This document shows, piece after piece, positions 19,631 through 31,443 of a DNA stretch of 64,000 nucleotides. The notes under the pieces were generated by a model. It searched no databases. It was not told the origin of the DNA and worked only from the letters and a program-made list of their open reading frames with translations. The stretch's first letter is position 1, and every line of letters starts with the position of its first letter. The position numbers and the translations under genes were made by a program. The stretch spans positions 107,667-171,666 of the forward strand of contig NZ_JASGLW010000002.1 of the NCBI RefSeq assembly GCF_030156785.1, given 5' to 3'. Source of the stretch: Methanohalophilus sp. (GTDB taxonomy: Archaea; Halobacteriota; Methanosarcinia; Methanosarcinales; Methanosarcinaceae).

Positions 19631-21535
19631 TCACACGAACTTTGGTCTTCTGGAAAGCATCTGATCCAGTGGCAATCTCTGGAAAGGCATACCTGCAATT
19701 TCATTCCAGAGTTTCTCATTTAGTTCGTCCACTGACATCTGGACTTTCATAGGTTTCTTTGGCTTGGATTTTGCCCTTACAGTTACGTTAAGCATCCCAC
19801 TTTCCATCTCACGATCTCCGATAACCACCACATACGGTATCCATTCCATTCCTGCATTTCTTATCTTCTTACCGATGGAGTCGTCTCTGTCATCAATGTC
19901 CACACGACATTCAAGTCGTGAAGCAATATCTTTCGCAAATTCAAGATGCTGATCCCCTATTGGGATTATCCTGACCTGAGTAGGTGACAGCCATACAGGA
20001 AGCATCGGTACCCTGCCCTTCTCCGCTTCCATGGCTGCTTTTTCAAGTAATGAGTAAATACAACGCTCAATTGCACCACTTGGTGAGCAATGAAGAATTA
20101 TAGGCCTCTTTGCATCGCCGTTTGTATCTATATAGTTAATGTCATAACGTTCGGCGTTCTCCACATCTATCTGAACGGTGGAAAGAGCACTTGCTTTGCT
20201 GATAGCATCCACGAAATTAAATTCGAATTTCAGAACAAAGTAGAAGAAACGGGTGTCCCACATTTCTACAAGCACAGGCTTGTTAACCTTGCGTGCAAGT
20301 TCTGTGATGAAATCCTTGTTTTGTTCATAGAAATCACGGGTAAACCTGATAGCGACTTCAAAATCATCCACGCTGATGCCGATGCGATTCAGAACGTCAA
20401 TGCACATGGAATATTGTTCCCCAAATTGTTCCACCGCATTATCCATATTTGCACAGAGAGTATGCATATCAGGCATTGTGAAAGCCCTCAAACGCCTCAA
20501 GCCTACAAGTTCTCCTCTTTGTTCTTTTCTAAAACTGTAACGTGTCAGTTCAACCATTTTCAACGGAAGGTTGCGATGGGAAATGGTCATGTCATGATTC
20601 ATAAGGAACTGACCAAAACATGCTGCAAATCTCAGGAACAGCTGGTGCTTATCCGATTCGATTGAATACTGTCTGGCAGGGAATCTGTCCAGATACTTCT
20701 TTAATGTAGGATGGTTCATGTCGTACATTAATGGAGTCTCAACTTCCATTGCACCGTATGCAATGGATTCTTCAAGTACGAATCTCTCAAGCAGGGATTT
20801 CATAAGCCTGCCTTTTGGATAGTAACGCATATTTCCTGAATCTGAGCCGGGCTCGTAATCCGCCAGTTCAAGCCTGCGCATCAATTCAACGTGTGGTGGT
20901 GCTTTTTCAACTGTACGGCTCTTGGAAATTTCATAATCTACAAATTTTCTCAGGTTTTCATGACCTGAAAGATCAAAGTCTTCTATATCGTGGAGTACAC
21001 CGTCGGGGGTTAAAACATGCCAGTAGGATTTGGCAGTGCTCTCGGCCTTGAGTGCTTCAGAAACAATTTCCTGAACTTCCCCGCACTCTGGAGTCTTATC
21101 TTCTTTTTTGGCAGTTTCAGGGTAAATTGTTCTTGAAAGTTCAGAGAGAGGGTGACCTTTACAGCTAATGCTGAATGCCTTATACCAACCAAATGGTGCC
21201 CTTTTGACATTGAATTGTTCTGAAAGACGTTTTTCTATTGCTTTCAGAACAGAAATAGCAACTTTGGGAGATGATAACTCAGAACTAAGATGAGCATAAG
21301 GATAAAGCATGATATTTTCAACCTTTACCTGTGAAGCTGCATCAACTATCGAAGAGATTGCCTTTTCCACAACGGATGAAGGCGATTCCTCATCGCGTGA
21401 TTCTACGGCAATAAAAGCTGCAAGTGCCTCATCAAGCCTGCCTCTTTTGAATGACTCTTCAATCTCTTCAGCAATAGGCGTGCTTTTCTTAACTTCATAT
21501 TCGATATAATCGGAATGGATCAGCAAAAGCTTCAT
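19631..21535 (-). CDS. thrS: Threonyl-tRNA synthetase, archaeal type
   Basis: The 634-residue enzyme charges tRNA-Thr. It has the archaeal N-terminal editing domain (starting [16 protein letters not shown]), which resembles D-aminoacyl-tRNA deacylase and removes mischarged serine. The class II core includes motif 2 with [19 protein letters not shown] near residue 340 and the zinc-binding residues. A C-terminal anticodon-binding domain contains [14 protein letters not shown] near 515. Length is normal. Acylphosphatase follows in the same direction. It ends in TGA. Confidence 0.95.
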   Translation of the reverse strand: MKLLLIHSDYIEYEVKKSTPIAEEIEESFKRGRLDEALAAFIAVESRDEESPSSVVEKAISSIVDAASQVKVENIMLYPYAHLSSELSSPKVAISVLKAIEKRLSEQFNVKRAPFGWYKAFSISCKGHPLSELSRTIYPETAKKEDKTPECGEVQEIVSEALKAESTAKSYWHVLTPDGVLHDIEDFDLSGHENLRKFVDYEISKSRTVEKAPPHVELMRRLELADYEPGSDSGNMRYYPKGRLMKSLLERFVLEESIAYGAMEVETPLMYDMNHPTLKKYLDRFPARQYSIESDKHQLFLRFAACFGQFLMNHDMTISHRNLPLKMVELTRYSFRKEQRGELVGLRRLRAFTMPDMHTLCANMDNAVEQFGEQYSMCIDVLNRIGISVDDFEVAIRFTRDFYEQNKDFITELARKVNKPVLVEMWDTRFFYFVLKFEFNFVDAISKASALSTVQIDVENAERYDINYIDTNGDAKRPIILHCSPSGAIERCIYSLLEKAAMEAEKGRVPMLPVWLSPTQVRIIPIGDQHLEFAKDIASRLECRVDIDDRDDSIGKKIRNAGMEWIPYVVVIGDREMESGMLNVTVRAKSKPKKPMKVQMSVDELNEKLWNEIAGMPFQRLPLDQMLSRRPKFV

Positions 21536-21601
21536 GAACTCACCTTATGATTTGGTCTGTAGAATGAAATAATCCTTATTAACCTTTTTCAACACAAAAG
21601 C

Positions 21602-22666
21602 TTATGCAGACAGTTCTTCTGTGAAAGTGCTTTCTTTTGTTTCCGTATTTGTGTAAACGCGATAGGCTGCAATTAAGGCTCCGAGTATCATAGGAGCTGC
21701 AAAGAATCCGGCAACACCGCCTACAAAACCACCACCTAAGAATACTACCATAAGAACGATCGGGTGAATCTGGGACTTCAGGCTGACAAGATAAGGCCTC
21801 AGGAAAAGTTCAGGCGGTGCATAAATAATGATGCTTGATACTATGAAGAAGACAATTGCAGACTGCAATCCAAATTCAAAGTACCTGATAATTGAAAGTG
21901 CAATAAGAATCATGTATCCTGCAAAGAAAGGGATTACGGATGCGATAAATACCAGTGTAGCAAGAGCGAGAATGTGGGATAATCCAAAAGCATAAAAGAC
22001 AACTACTGAAATTGTACTTACCGTCAGTGCTGCATAGGCATTTCCAATAAAAATACCGCCCAGAATAGTGTCCAGTTCTTTTAGGTATTCTTCCATTAGA
22101 TCCTGTAATTCATCAGGAACAATTTTTATGAATGACTTGTAAACCTGTTCTCCATCTTGGAGCAAAAAATAGCAGACAAAAATAGCCACTATGAGATTTA
22201 TCATAAGCATCGCAATTCCCCGGGCATAGGAAATAAAACCTAATTGGCTTATGAATGATAAAATTGAAATTGAAGAACTCCAGATAACTTCGTTTACCTT
22301 AGCTGAATAAGCTTCCGGTACAACCTGTCTTACGATGTCAGATAAAATACGGATATATTCTGTCTGATTTTCAACAATAAACATAAATTGCCTGAAAATT
22401 TCCACAATTCCAATTCCTATGATGATAACAAGAGGCGTAACAATAAACATTGTAGCAATAAATGCTCCAATATGATCCCATCTTTTGAGCTTGATATAGA
22501 TGGGACGGCAAATATACGCAAATACCAACCCAAGAACAATGCCGTCTCCTAGAGGAAGTAAAATGGTTGCAAGGGATAAAAACAAGATAAGCAAAAGCAG
22601 AGCTATTATTATTTTCCATTTATTGGACATAAGGATGGCCAAGCCATCTGGTTTTCGAAAAAGCAT
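21602..22666 (-). CDS. AI-2E family (PerM-like) membrane transporter
   Basis: The 354-residue protein has about eight membrane segments with the order and signature of the AI-2E/UPF0118 family, including a C-terminal GGFVGGVAGFFAAPMI stretch. Members export small molecules or act as Na+/H+ antiporters. The substrate in methanogens is unknown, and autoinducer transport should not be assumed. ATG 22666 has AGGGG about 7 bp upstream, better supported than the internal ATG 22630. It ends in TAA. Confidence 0.85.
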   Translation of the reverse strand: MLFRKPDGLAILMSNKWKIIIALLLLILFLSLATILLPLGDGIVLGLVFAYICRPIYIKLKRWDHIGAFIATMFIVTPLVIIIGIGIVEIFRQFMFIVENQTEYIRILSDIVRQVVPEAYSAKVNEVIWSSSISILSFISQLGFISYARGIAMLMINLIVAIFVCYFLLQDGEQVYKSFIKIVPDELQDLMEEYLKELDTILGGIFIGNAYAALTVSTISVVVFYAFGLSHILALATLVFIASVIPFFAGYMILIALSIIRYFEFGLQSAIVFFIVSSIIIYAPPELFLRPYLVSLKSQIHPIVLMVVFLGGGFVGGVAGFFAAPMILGALIAAYRVYTNTETKESTFTEELSA

Positions 22667-22871
22667 TGTAACCCCTGACGCCCATTATATTCTATAATGG
22701 TACCCATTATTATTGTATACTGATAAACCCTAACATTATTAATATTTCACTATTCTTCGGGTTAATTCAGAATATTCTCTTCAATTCTAATCGACTAAAA
22801 AAACTCACCAATAGTGGCATAATACTAGAAAGCATAAGTATGTTTATACCTTTTCTTTTTTAGCCTATTTT

Positions 22872-23012
22872 TCATATGGGATTTTTGCCATCACGACTCC
22901 GTCTCACAGCGCTTATTTCTATATTTTTGATGCATTCTAAAAGATATTGCGATTTAGGATGTGAACTCATAAGGGTATGTATTTCAAATAGGCGCAAAGG
23001 TCTACAACGCAT
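22872..23012 (-). CDS. Possible 46-residue protein downstream of the heat-shock regulator
   Basis: A frame on the minus strand starts with ATG 23012, 11 bp after the stop of the HTH regulator, and ends in TGA at 22874-22872. The product is basic, with YLLECIKNIEISAVRRSRDG in its second half. There is no ribosome-binding site and no recognisable family. It could be a small co-transcribed protein or chance. The rest of 22667-23023 shows nothing else. Confidence 0.25.
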   Translation of the reverse strand: MRCRPLRLFEIHTLMSSHPKSQYLLECIKNIEISAVRRSRDGKNPI

Positions 23013-23023
23013 TATTTTGAAAC

Positions 23024-23431
23024 TTATCTGTTCTGGATACCCTTTTCCTGATCTATTTCAGCTGCTATTGCCTCGAGTTCATCGAAGATTCGTTCTGAAT
23101 CCTTGCGCATTTCTTGTACAGCTGCCTTGAGACTACCGCCACGAAGGTATAATTTTCGTTTTTCACGGTAAATAAGGCCGGAATTAATGAGGTTCCTTAA
23201 ATGGTGATTTACCCTTGAAGGATTGACGCCAAGGGCATTGGCGATCATTTCAGAAGATATGCGCTCTTTCTCGGATACCTTATCAAGCAGACTCATGACT
23301 ATTCGTGTAGCCATGTTCTCCACATCCCTTCCAGACGATAAACCGAAGCTATTACAAAGCCAATAGATGTCATTTTCGAGATTTTTTTCCCGTGGTTTTT
23401 CCAGATCTACAAGGATTATCTGTCTGGACAT
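23024..23431 (-). CDS. Winged-helix transcriptional regulator divergent from groES-groEL
   Basis: The 135-residue protein has a central helix-turn-helix (ERISSEMIANALGVNPSRVNHHL, residues about 57-80) followed by a wing (YREKRKLYLRGG) and a C-terminal helix. It resembles archaeal ArsR/HTH regulators. Its gene is divergent from groES, and the shared 165-bp spacer carries two palindromes. It is therefore a good candidate for the heat-shock regulator of groES-groEL. A TATA-like stretch lies about 25 bp upstream of its ATG, suggesting a leaderless mRNA. Ends in TAA. Confidence 0.75.
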   Translation of the reverse strand: MSRQIILVDLEKPREKNLENDIYWLCNSFGLSSGRDVENMATRIVMSLLDKVSEKERISSEMIANALGVNPSRVNHHLRNLINSGLIYREKRKLYLRGGSLKAAVQEMRKDSERIFDELEAIAAEIDQEKGIQNR

Positions 23432-23473
23432 AGTTCCAAAATATGTAGTAATTATATATAAATCCGTCTGTTA

Positions 23474-23496
23474 AAAATAGATATGATATCTATTTT
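23474..23496. promoter_or_regulatory. Perfect 11-bp inverted repeat, candidate operator
   Basis: AAAATAGATAT, a single G, then ATATCTATTTT form a perfect 23-bp palindrome. It lies just upstream of the TATA-like box of the HTH regulator gene and about 30 bp upstream of the one of groES. A dimeric HTH protein would suit this site. Binding is inferred. Confidence 0.6.
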
Positions 23497-23529
23497 ATGC
23501 ATATCAAATGAATACAACACATAAGTTTT

Positions 23530-23549
23530 AAATAGAATAAATACTATTT
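23530..23549. promoter_or_regulatory. Second, shorter palindrome overlapping the groES promoter
   Basis: AAATAG and CTATTT are arranged as an inverted repeat separated by 8 bp. The left arm shares AAATAG with the larger palindrome upstream. It overlaps and follows the TATA-like TTTTAAATA at 23526-23534, a position where a bound protein would block transcription initiation of groES. The assignment is by position and symmetry only. Confidence 0.45.
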
Positions 23550-23596
23550 GTGTTTGAAAAACTACAATTTCAATGCTCCGATATAGGAGGTATGAC

Positions 23597-23872
23597 ATGA
23601 GCATAAAACCGATTGGGGAACGTGTTTTAATAAAACCGATTAAAGAAGAGGAAATTACTCCGGGAGGCATCTACATCCCCGAGAGTGCACAGAAAGAGAG
23701 AAAAGAAGGGACTGTAATTGCTGTCGGTACTTTTGAAGATGGAAAAGAGCTTCCATTAAAAGAAGGTGACCATGTAATCTATGGAGGATTCCGGTCTGAT
23801 GAATTTGACATCGATGGGGAGAAACACATTTTCGTAGATTTTAAAGATATTCTTGCAAAAATTGAGGATTAA
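23597..23872 (+). CDS. groES: Co-chaperonin GroES (group I)
   Basis: The 91-residue protein matches GroES/Hsp10: KPIGERVLIKPI at the N-terminus, TPGGIYIPESAQ as the mobile loop and a conserved EGDHVIYGGF segment. It caps GroEL during protein folding. ATG 23597 follows a strong AGGAGG. Group I chaperonins are bacterial in origin and among archaea are well known in Methanosarcina relatives, where they coexist with the thermosome. It is followed after 13 bp by groEL and is preceded by candidate operators. Confidence 0.95.
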   Translation: MSIKPIGERVLIKPIKEEEITPGGIYIPESAQKERKEGTVIAVGTFEDGKELPLKEGDHVIYGGFRSDEFDIDGEKHIFVDFKDILAKIED

Positions 23873-23879
23873 GGGGTGA

Positions 23880-25493
<1,614 letters not shown>

Positions 25494-25504
25494 GGCAGTT
25501 TTGA

Positions 25505-25531
25505 GGATGCCTGCTTCTATAGCAGGCATCC
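25505..25531 (+). terminator. Perfect 10-bp hairpin after groEL
   Basis: GGATGCCTGC and GCAGGCATCC pair perfectly around a 7-base loop, 11 bp after the groEL stop. No long T run follows, so it may stabilise the 3' end or aid termination. clpB follows 115 bp later with its own AGGGAG ribosome-binding site. Confidence 0.6.
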
Positions 25532-25646
25532 ATCGTTAAATTTGGGAATTTTATATCCGCAATCTCCATTGTAGGAGAATTATAAAAATACAGATCAATA
25601 AAAAAACAGATAAAGGCTTAGGACTATTTTAAAAGGGAGTGGTATA

Positions 25647-28262
25647 ATGGATATTAACCAATTCACACAAAAAGCACAGGAAGCAATTCAGGCTTCAAGA
25701 ACAATTGCTGCAAGATATTACAATCAGCAGATAGATTCGGAGCATCTTTTCCTTGCATTACTGGAACAGAGGGGGGGATTGGTTCCTTCGTTGCTGGAAA
25801 AGGTGGGTGCCCAGCCTCACGAGTTGCAGGACAAACTGGAAGATCACATATCACAATTACCGCAGGTTTCAGGGCCGGGCAGCGAGAATGTATATTTTAC
25901 TCAGCGTGTAATCCGGGTGCTTGACAATGCCACTTCCCTGGCTAAGAAGATGAAGGATGAGTTCGTCAGTGTTGAACATATCTTGCTTGCGCTTGTTAAA
26001 GAGAAAGACGGCGTAAGCAAGCGCCTGCTTGAAGAAGCAGGGGTGAATGAAAAAGCACTTCTTGAAGCTATCAAAGATGTAAGGGGAAATCGCCGCGTGA
26101 CTTCCGAAAATCCCGAAGATACATACAAACCGCTGGAAAAATATGGAATCGACTTTACCGAACTTGCTTCACAAGGCAAGCTTGATCCGGTTATAGGCAG
26201 GGATCACGAGATCCGCCGTACTATTGAAATTCTGTCTAGGCGCAGGAAAAACAACCCGGTTCTTATCGGAGATCCGGGTGTAGGTAAAACCGCAATTGTT
26301 GAGGGACTTGCACAACGTATTGCAAAGAAAGACGTTCCTGATGCAATGAAAAACAAGAGAATTGTAGCCCTTGATATGGGTGCACTTATTGCAGGAGCCA
26401 AATTCCGTGGGGAATTTGAGGAAAGGTTGAAAGCTGTTCTTAAAGAAGTAGCCGACTCCGATGGCCAGATTATCCTGTTCATAGATGAGCTGCACACAAT
26501 TGTGGGTGCAGGTGCAACTGAAGGTGCAATGGACGCAGGTAACCTGCTCAAACCCATGCTCGCACGCGGAGAATTGCACTGTATAGGTGCTACAACCCTT
26601 GATGAATATCGCAAGTATATTGAAAAAGACGCTGCCCTTGAGCGTAGGTTCATGCCTGTGATAGTCGAACCACCGGATGTGGAAGCCACTATCTCCATCC
26701 TCAGAGGGCTTAAGGAAAAGTATGAAGTCCATCATGGGGTACGCCTGAAAGACAGTGCAATCGTGGCAGCAGCTGTATTGAGTGACCGTTATATTACCGA
26801 TCGTTTCCTACCGGATAAAGCTATTGACCTGCTGGACGAAGCTGCAGCCAAGGTCAAGACGGCCATTGACAGTAAACCTGCTGAACTCGATGAAGCAGAC
26901 AGAAAACTTCTCCAGCTTGAAATTGAGAAGGAAGCTCTGAAGGCGGAAAAGGACGCTGCATCAAAGGAACGGCTGCAAAACCTTGAGAAGGAAATTGCAG
27001 AAATCAGAGCTGAATCCGATGCAATGCGTACCCGCTGGGAAAATGAAAAACAGATCATTGCACGCCTAAACGCTCTAAAGGAGAAGATTGATGAAACGAA
27101 AACCAAACTCGAGCTTGCCGAGAATGAAGGTGATTTTGAGCTCGCGTCCCGCCTGAAATACGGAGAACTTGTGCCCCTTCAACATGAATATGCAGAAGAG
27201 GAGGCAAAGCTGAAGGAAAGACAATCAAGTATGCTCCTCAAGGAAGAGGTTAACGAGGAAGATGTCGCCAAGGTTGTTAGCGAGTGGACGAAAATCCCAA
27301 TCACCAAACTAATGGAAAACGAAAAGGAAAAACTCATTCATCTAGAAGAGAGGCTGCACCGCAGGGTTATTGGACAGGATGAGGCTGTGAAGGCAGTTGC
27401 GGATGCAGTGATTCGTGCACATGCAGGCATTAAGGATCCACGCAGACCGATTGGAAGCTTTATTTTCCTTGGTCCTACTGGTGTGGGTAAGACCGAGCTT
27501 GCAAAAGCCCTTGCTGCGGAGCTCTTTGACAGCGAGGATAACATGATACGTATCGATATGTCAGAGTACATGGAGAAACACACCGTTGCAAGATTGATAG
27601 GAGCACCTCCGGGTTATGTAGGTCATGAAGAGGGAGGTCAGCTTACCGAAGCTGTAAGAAGGCATCCATATTCCGTTGTGTTGTTTGATGAAATTGAAAA
27701 GGCACACCATGATGTATTCAATATCATGCTGCAGATGCTGGATGACGGTCGTCTAACCGATTCAAAGGGAAGAACTGTGGATTTCAAGAATACAATTGTC
27801 ATCATGACTTCCAACATATTAGTGGAATACCTGTTAACTCAAGACAAAGAGGAAAAAGTGGAAGACTATGCCAAGATGCAAGAAATCGCTCTGAACGAAC
27901 TAAGTAAGTATTTCCGTCCCGAGTTTCTCAACCGTATTGACGAGATCGCAATATTCCGTCCACTGACAAAGGAGCAACTGATCAACATAGTAGACATCAA
28001 AGTCAATGACCTGATCCAGAGGCTGAAAGAACGCAGGTTTGGGTTGGAGATCACTCCCTCTGCCAAGAAATACCTCGCTGATACAGGTTACAGCGAGACC
28101 TATGGTGCAAGACCGCTTAAGAGGGTCATCCAGAACGAGCTGGAAACTGCAATTGCGAAGCTCATTATCAGTGGAGAGGTCATGGAATCGGATACCGTTG
28201 TCGTCGATGCAAAGGATCGTGGGCTTACCTTTGAAGTTAAAAAGGGAGAGGAGCATAACTGA
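25647..28262 (+). CDS. clpB: ATP-dependent disaggregase ClpB
   Basis: The 871-residue AAA+ disaggregase has the ClpB layout. A Clp N-domain occupies residues 1-145. NBD1 has Walker [10 protein letters not shown] near 205. A long coiled-coil M-domain spans about 405-530, and NBD2 has Walker [10 protein letters not shown] near 610. It rescues aggregated proteins with DnaK. The M-domain separates it from ClpA/ClpC. The gene is bacterial in origin and lies directly after groES-groEL, forming a stress block that may share regulation. It ends in TGA inside the loop of a terminator-like hairpin. Confidence 0.95.
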   Translation: MDINQFTQKAQEAIQASRTIAARYYNQQIDSEHLFLALLEQRGGLVPSLLEKVGAQPHELQDKLEDHISQLPQVSGPGSENVYFTQRVIRVLDNATSLAKKMKDEFVSVEHILLALVKEKDGVSKRLLEEAGVNEKALLEAIKDVRGNRRVTSENPEDTYKPLEKYGIDFTELASQGKLDPVIGRDHEIRRTIEILSRRRKNNPVLIGDPGVGKTAIVEGLAQRIAKKDVPDAMKNKRIVALDMGALIAGAKFRGEFEERLKAVLKEVADSDGQIILFIDELHTIVGAGATEGAMDAGNLLKPMLARGELHCIGATTLDEYRKYIEKDAALERRFMPVIVEPPDVEATISILRGLKEKYEVHHGVRLKDSAIVAAAVLSDRYITDRFLPDKAIDLLDEAAAKVKTAIDSKPAELDEADRKLLQLEIEKEALKAEKDAASKERLQNLEKEIAEIRAESDAMRTRWENEKQIIARLNALKEKIDETKTKLELAENEGDFELASRLKYGELVPLQHEYAEEEAKLKERQSSMLLKEEVNEEDVAKVVSEWTKIPITKLMENEKEKLIHLEERLHRRVIGQDEAVKAVADAVIRAHAGIKDPRRPIGSFIFLGPTGVGKTELAKALAAELFDSEDNMIRIDMSEYMEKHTVARLIGAPPGYVGHEEGGQLTEAVRRHPYSVVLFDEIEKAHHDVFNIMLQMLDDGRLTDSKGRTVDFKNTIVIMTSNILVEYLLTQDKEEKVEDYAKMQEIALNELSKYFRPEFLNRIDEIAIFRPLTKEQLINIVDIKVNDLIQRLKERRFGLEITPSAKKYLADTGYSETYGARPLKRVIQNELETAIAKLIISGEVMESDTVVVDAKDRGLTFEVKKGEEHN

Positions 28263-28275
28263 TTTCTCCCTTTTT
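28239..28275 (+). terminator. Terminator-like hairpin spanning the clpB stop codon
   Basis: AAAAAGGGAGA (28239-28249) pairs with TCTCCCTTTTT (28265-28275). The clpB TGA stop lies in the 15-base loop, and a T-rich stretch follows. It resembles an intrinsic terminator that overlaps the coding end. Confidence 0.65.
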
Positions 28276-28596
28276 ATTTTTGAGTACTAACTGAAGTAAT
28301 TGAGCTCTGTAGGTATCCTTGTATAAACAATAAGCATAACTTTGACGCGACTGTCAAGATTGTGCGACATCATTTAAGTTTTACTTGTTTCATACGATTT
28401 TTATATTTTAATCAATTTTTATTATGGCGTATGGTAAAAATACACCAATTGTTTGAACAATGTTCTGGGAAGATCTCTTTATCGATCTTAAGAGAAGATA
28501 TCCAACTTCCGTTCAGAATGAATGGTATATTTTGGTTTTGCACCTTCTTGATTTAAATGGGCTTTTTTGGATCTGCATGGTGCATGTGCCGCAGTT
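28276..28596. other. Intergenic region without a recognisable gene
   Basis: This AT-rich region lies between the convergent ends of clpB and nrdJ. I see only short repeats, such as TTGAC and GTCAA arms around 28341-28356, and no supported coding frame, also when TAG is read through. Confidence 0.5.
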
Positions 28597-30681
28597 TTAC
28601 CCCTCACACTCTCCTCTTAAACAATCCCCTGAAAACTCCGATTCAGCCACGACACTTTTCGGCTTTATTCCGGTCAGCCCGCCGAGAACCAGCACCTGTT
28701 CATCCTTGCTACCGTAACGGTAGACAGTGATTCCCTTGCATTTCAGCTTGTAGGCTAGCATATAGATCTTCCTCACATCGTCAAGAGTGGCATCTGCCGG
28801 GAGGTTGACGGTCTTGGCAACGGCATTGTCCACATATTCCTGGAAAGCTGCCTGCATCCTCACATGCCACTCCGGGGCGATGTCAAGGGCTGTGACAAAT
28901 ACCCGTTTTACATCTTCAGGGATTTCCGGGAGTTCCTGGATGGAGCCGGATCTGGAAATCTTAATCATGAGATCGGTGTTGTAGAATCCCCTCTTCTTGG
29001 CAATCTCCTCAAACACGGGATTAACTTCCAGTAGCTGGGTACCCATGACATTTCGCACAAAGGAGATGGCAAAAATGGGTTCTATACCGGAACTTGTTCC
29101 AGCGATGATGCTTAGGGTCCCCGTGGGCGCAACGGTGTTCAGGGTGGCATTCCGCATGGTCTTGTGCTCCTTGGCAAGATCGCTTTCCCCAAAGTTCGGG
29201 AAACTTCCCCTTTCTGCTCCAAGTTCCACCGATTTTTTTACGGATTCCTCACGGATGAATTTCATACTCTGCTTCGCAATTCCTATGGCTTCTTCGGAAT
29301 CATAGGGAATTGAGAGTTTTGCAAGCATCTCTGCAAAACCCATGACGCCAAGTCCGATTTTGCGGTTCTGCTTTGTGATAGTATCGACCTCTTCCAGCGG
29401 ATACCTGTTGGCATCTATGACGTTGTCAAGGAAATGCACACCTTTGCGAACTGTTTTTCTGAGTTTGTCCCAGTCAATCCCGCCATCATCAACCATTGCT
29501 GACAGGTTGATAGAACCGAGGTTACAGGATTCATAAGGCAGCAAGGGAATTTCCCCACACGGATTTGTACTTTCAATGGTTCCGATATGGGACAGTGGAT
29601 GTTTCCTGTTGATCTCATCCAGGAATAACATACCCGGATCTCCGGTTCGCCAGACCATGGTGATTATAAGGTCGAATACATCTTTTGCCCTAAGTTTCTG
29701 CGTTATTTCTCCGGTTCGGGGATTGATAAGTTCGTATTCCCGGTCCTCCTCTACCGCTTTCATGAACTCGTCAGTTACGCCCACAGAAATGTTGAAATTT
29801 TTGAGGAAGCCTTCCTTCTCCTTGGATGTTATAAACTCGATTATGTCTGGGTGGTCAACCCTCAGGATGCCCATATTTGCGCCCCTTCTCCTGCCTCCCT
29901 GTTTTATAACTTCGGTTGCCTGATCAAAAATAGTCATGAAAGACAGAGGACCGGATGCCACGCCTTTGGTAGACTGCACTATATCACCCTTTGGGCGTAA
30001 TCGCGAAAAAGAGAACCCGGTCCCTCCTCCTGATTGGTGTATAATGCTCATATTTTTAAGAGTTTCGAAAATATCCTTCAGAGTATCTTCAACAGGCAGA
30101 ACAAAACATGCACTTAATTGTCCTATTTTTGTGCCGGCATTCATAATTGTGGGTGAATTGGGCAAAAATTCCAGTTTTGTCATCATCTCGTAGAAGTTTT
30201 TTTCGGTTTGCTTCACATCCCCTCCATATATCTCATCAACTAAGGCTATTGCCCGTGCCACCCTTCTGAACATTGCAGCAGGGGTCTCCGCAATCCTTCC
30301 AGATTCGTCTTTGAGCAAGTACCTTCTTTCCAGTACCCTTATGGCATTGAGCGAGAGTTTCAACTCGTCCGTTTCAACTCCAAGAAGTTTCTTGGCATCC
30401 CTTTCCTCGGTTTTTTTCTGTTGGTACAGGATATATGCCTTGGCAACTTTTGCATGACCGTTCAAAATAAGGACTTCTTCAACAATGTTCTGTACATCCT
30501 CAGCATCGGGTGTATTGTCCCCGAATTTATCTTCAATCCGCTGCACTACCTGATCCGCGATTGTTCCGGCAAGTTTTCCATCCAGCTCGCCGACTGCCAG
30601 AATTGCCTGATGTATGGCTTTGGCAACCTTTTCAGGATCAAAATTGACAATCCTTCCGCCCCTCTTCCTTATTTTTTCCAC
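28597..30681 (-). CDS. nrdJ: Adenosylcobalamin-dependent ribonucleotide reductase (class II)
   Basis: The 694-residue enzyme makes deoxyribonucleotides. An ATP-cone-like regulatory domain occupies the first 95 residues. The barrel contains SACFVLPVEDT with the first redox cysteine near residue 195, the radical cysteine in NPCGEIPLLPYESCNLGS near 375 and PTGTLSIIAGTSSGIEP near 530. The C-terminal tail GDCLRGECEG carries the cysteine pair for re-reduction. The cobalamin-dependent class fits a corrinoid-rich methanogen. It is shorter than many NrdJ proteins because it has no extra C-terminal zinc domain. It ends in TAA. Confidence 0.92.
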   Translation of the reverse strand: MEKIRKRGGRIVNFDPEKVAKAIHQAILAVGELDGKLAGTIADQVVQRIEDKFGDNTPDAEDVQNIVEEVLILNGHAKVAKAYILYQQKKTEERDAKKLLGVETDELKLSLNAIRVLERRYLLKDESGRIAETPAAMFRRVARAIALVDEIYGGDVKQTEKNFYEMMTKLEFLPNSPTIMNAGTKIGQLSACFVLPVEDTLKDIFETLKNMSIIHQSGGGTGFSFSRLRPKGDIVQSTKGVASGPLSFMTIFDQATEVIKQGGRRRGANMGILRVDHPDIIEFITSKEKEGFLKNFNISVGVTDEFMKAVEEDREYELINPRTGEITQKLRAKDVFDLIITMVWRTGDPGMLFLDEINRKHPLSHIGTIESTNPCGEIPLLPYESCNLGSINLSAMVDDGGIDWDKLRKTVRKGVHFLDNVIDANRYPLEEVDTITKQNRKIGLGVMGFAEMLAKLSIPYDSEEAIGIAKQSMKFIREESVKKSVELGAERGSFPNFGESDLAKEHKTMRNATLNTVAPTGTLSIIAGTSSGIEPIFAISFVRNVMGTQLLEVNPVFEEIAKKRGFYNTDLMIKISRSGSIQELPEIPEDVKRVFVTALDIAPEWHVRMQAAFQEYVDNAVAKTVNLPADATLDDVRKIYMLAYKLKCKGITVYRYGSKDEQVLVLGGLTGIKPKSVVAESEFSGDCLRGECEG

Positions 30682-30693
30682 TCGCGATCCCCA

Positions 30694-30882
30694 TTAGGAT
30701 TTATTGTCTTTTTGGATTAAAGTACTTATTTGTTCTAATAACACATTCCGCATGAAAACAGGGTCCTTCATACACGGGATCTGAAATATCGTTTCTTCTT
30801 GCTCTATAATAGTGTTTATGACACACCATGAATATTCGAAAATCTCGGTATTTGACAGGACTGGATGCACCTGCATGAACAC
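30694..30882 (-). CDS. Possible small protein upstream of nrdJ
   Basis: A 62-codon frame ends 12 bp before nrdJ starts and has protein-like composition, with a central CVINTIIEQEETIF. The start could be GTG 30882 or ATG 30876. Neither has a ribosome-binding site. No family is recognised. It could be a short leader gene of the nrdJ transcript or chance. Confidence 0.3.
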   Translation of the reverse strand: MFMQVHPVLSNTEIFEYSWCVINTIIEQEETIFQIPCMKDPVFMRNVLLEQISTLIQKDNKS

Positions 30883-30954
30883 TTATTTTTTCTTTTTTGT
30901 TTTTATTATCCCAATTGCACGCAAGTGTTTTATAAAATGGTATTAAAATATCGT

Positions 30955-31395
30955 ATGTATCTAAAATTAACTTGGATGTTTTTAGTATTGATTTTTTGCA
31001 GAGGTGGTTTTCTGGAAAAGGAAGAAAAGATAGTTGTAATCCTGCTCCTTATGGCGGTACTCTCCCTTGCAGTTGCCTATGTAACAATTTTTCCAAATAA
31101 TATTAATGGGAAAATCCACCAGCCCCTCTCTGAAAATACGGAAATTGGCGAGATAGTAACCATTGAAGGTATTGTTTATGACAAAACACTTACAAGAACC
31201 GGAGAGCATCTTATTTTGACAATCGACTATGATTCATGGTTAATCAAAGTCTTTATCCCCGGAAAAGAGGGAGCCGGGGAGATCAATAATCTGGTCTTTG
31301 AAGGAGATATGCTAAAAATTACAGGGAGACTGGATGAATATAAAGGGGAAAAAGAACTTGTGGTAGAAAACAAAAACGATATTGTTCTCCTTTAA
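30955..31395 (+). CDS. Membrane-anchored OB-fold protein
   Basis: The protein has one or two N-terminal hydrophobic segments (residues about 5-15 and 25-45). An OB-fold nucleic-acid-binding-type domain follows, with IGEIVTIEGIVYDKTLTRTG and a closing LKITGRLDEYKGEKELVV. Archaeal exported OB-fold proteins of this kind are uncharacterised. The start is uncertain: ATG 30955 lies 20-25 bp after a TATA-like TTATAAAA and would be leaderless, while a CTG at 31012 has GAGGTGG upstream. It ends in TAA 48 bp before the NDP-sugar gene. Confidence 0.65.
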   Translation: MYLKLTWMFLVLIFCRGGFLEKEEKIVVILLLMAVLSLAVAYVTIFPNNINGKIHQPLSENTEIGEIVTIEGIVYDKTLTRTGEHLILTIDYDSWLIKVFIPGKEGAGEINNLVFEGDMLKITGRLDEYKGEKELVVENKNDIVLL

Positions 31396-31443
31396 GTAAC
31401 ATGATCGGTATTATTTTTAAGGAGTACGGACATCACTAAAAAT

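Noticed and set aside
22876..23130. Plus-strand frame of 84 codons near the heat-shock regulator
   Set aside because: It runs antisense to the regulator's 3' end and has no ribosome-binding site or family features.
28597..30681. Possible truncation of ribonucleotide reductase
   Set aside because: The C-terminal cysteine pair is present and the gene ends in TAA; the length is acceptable for a form without an added zinc domain.
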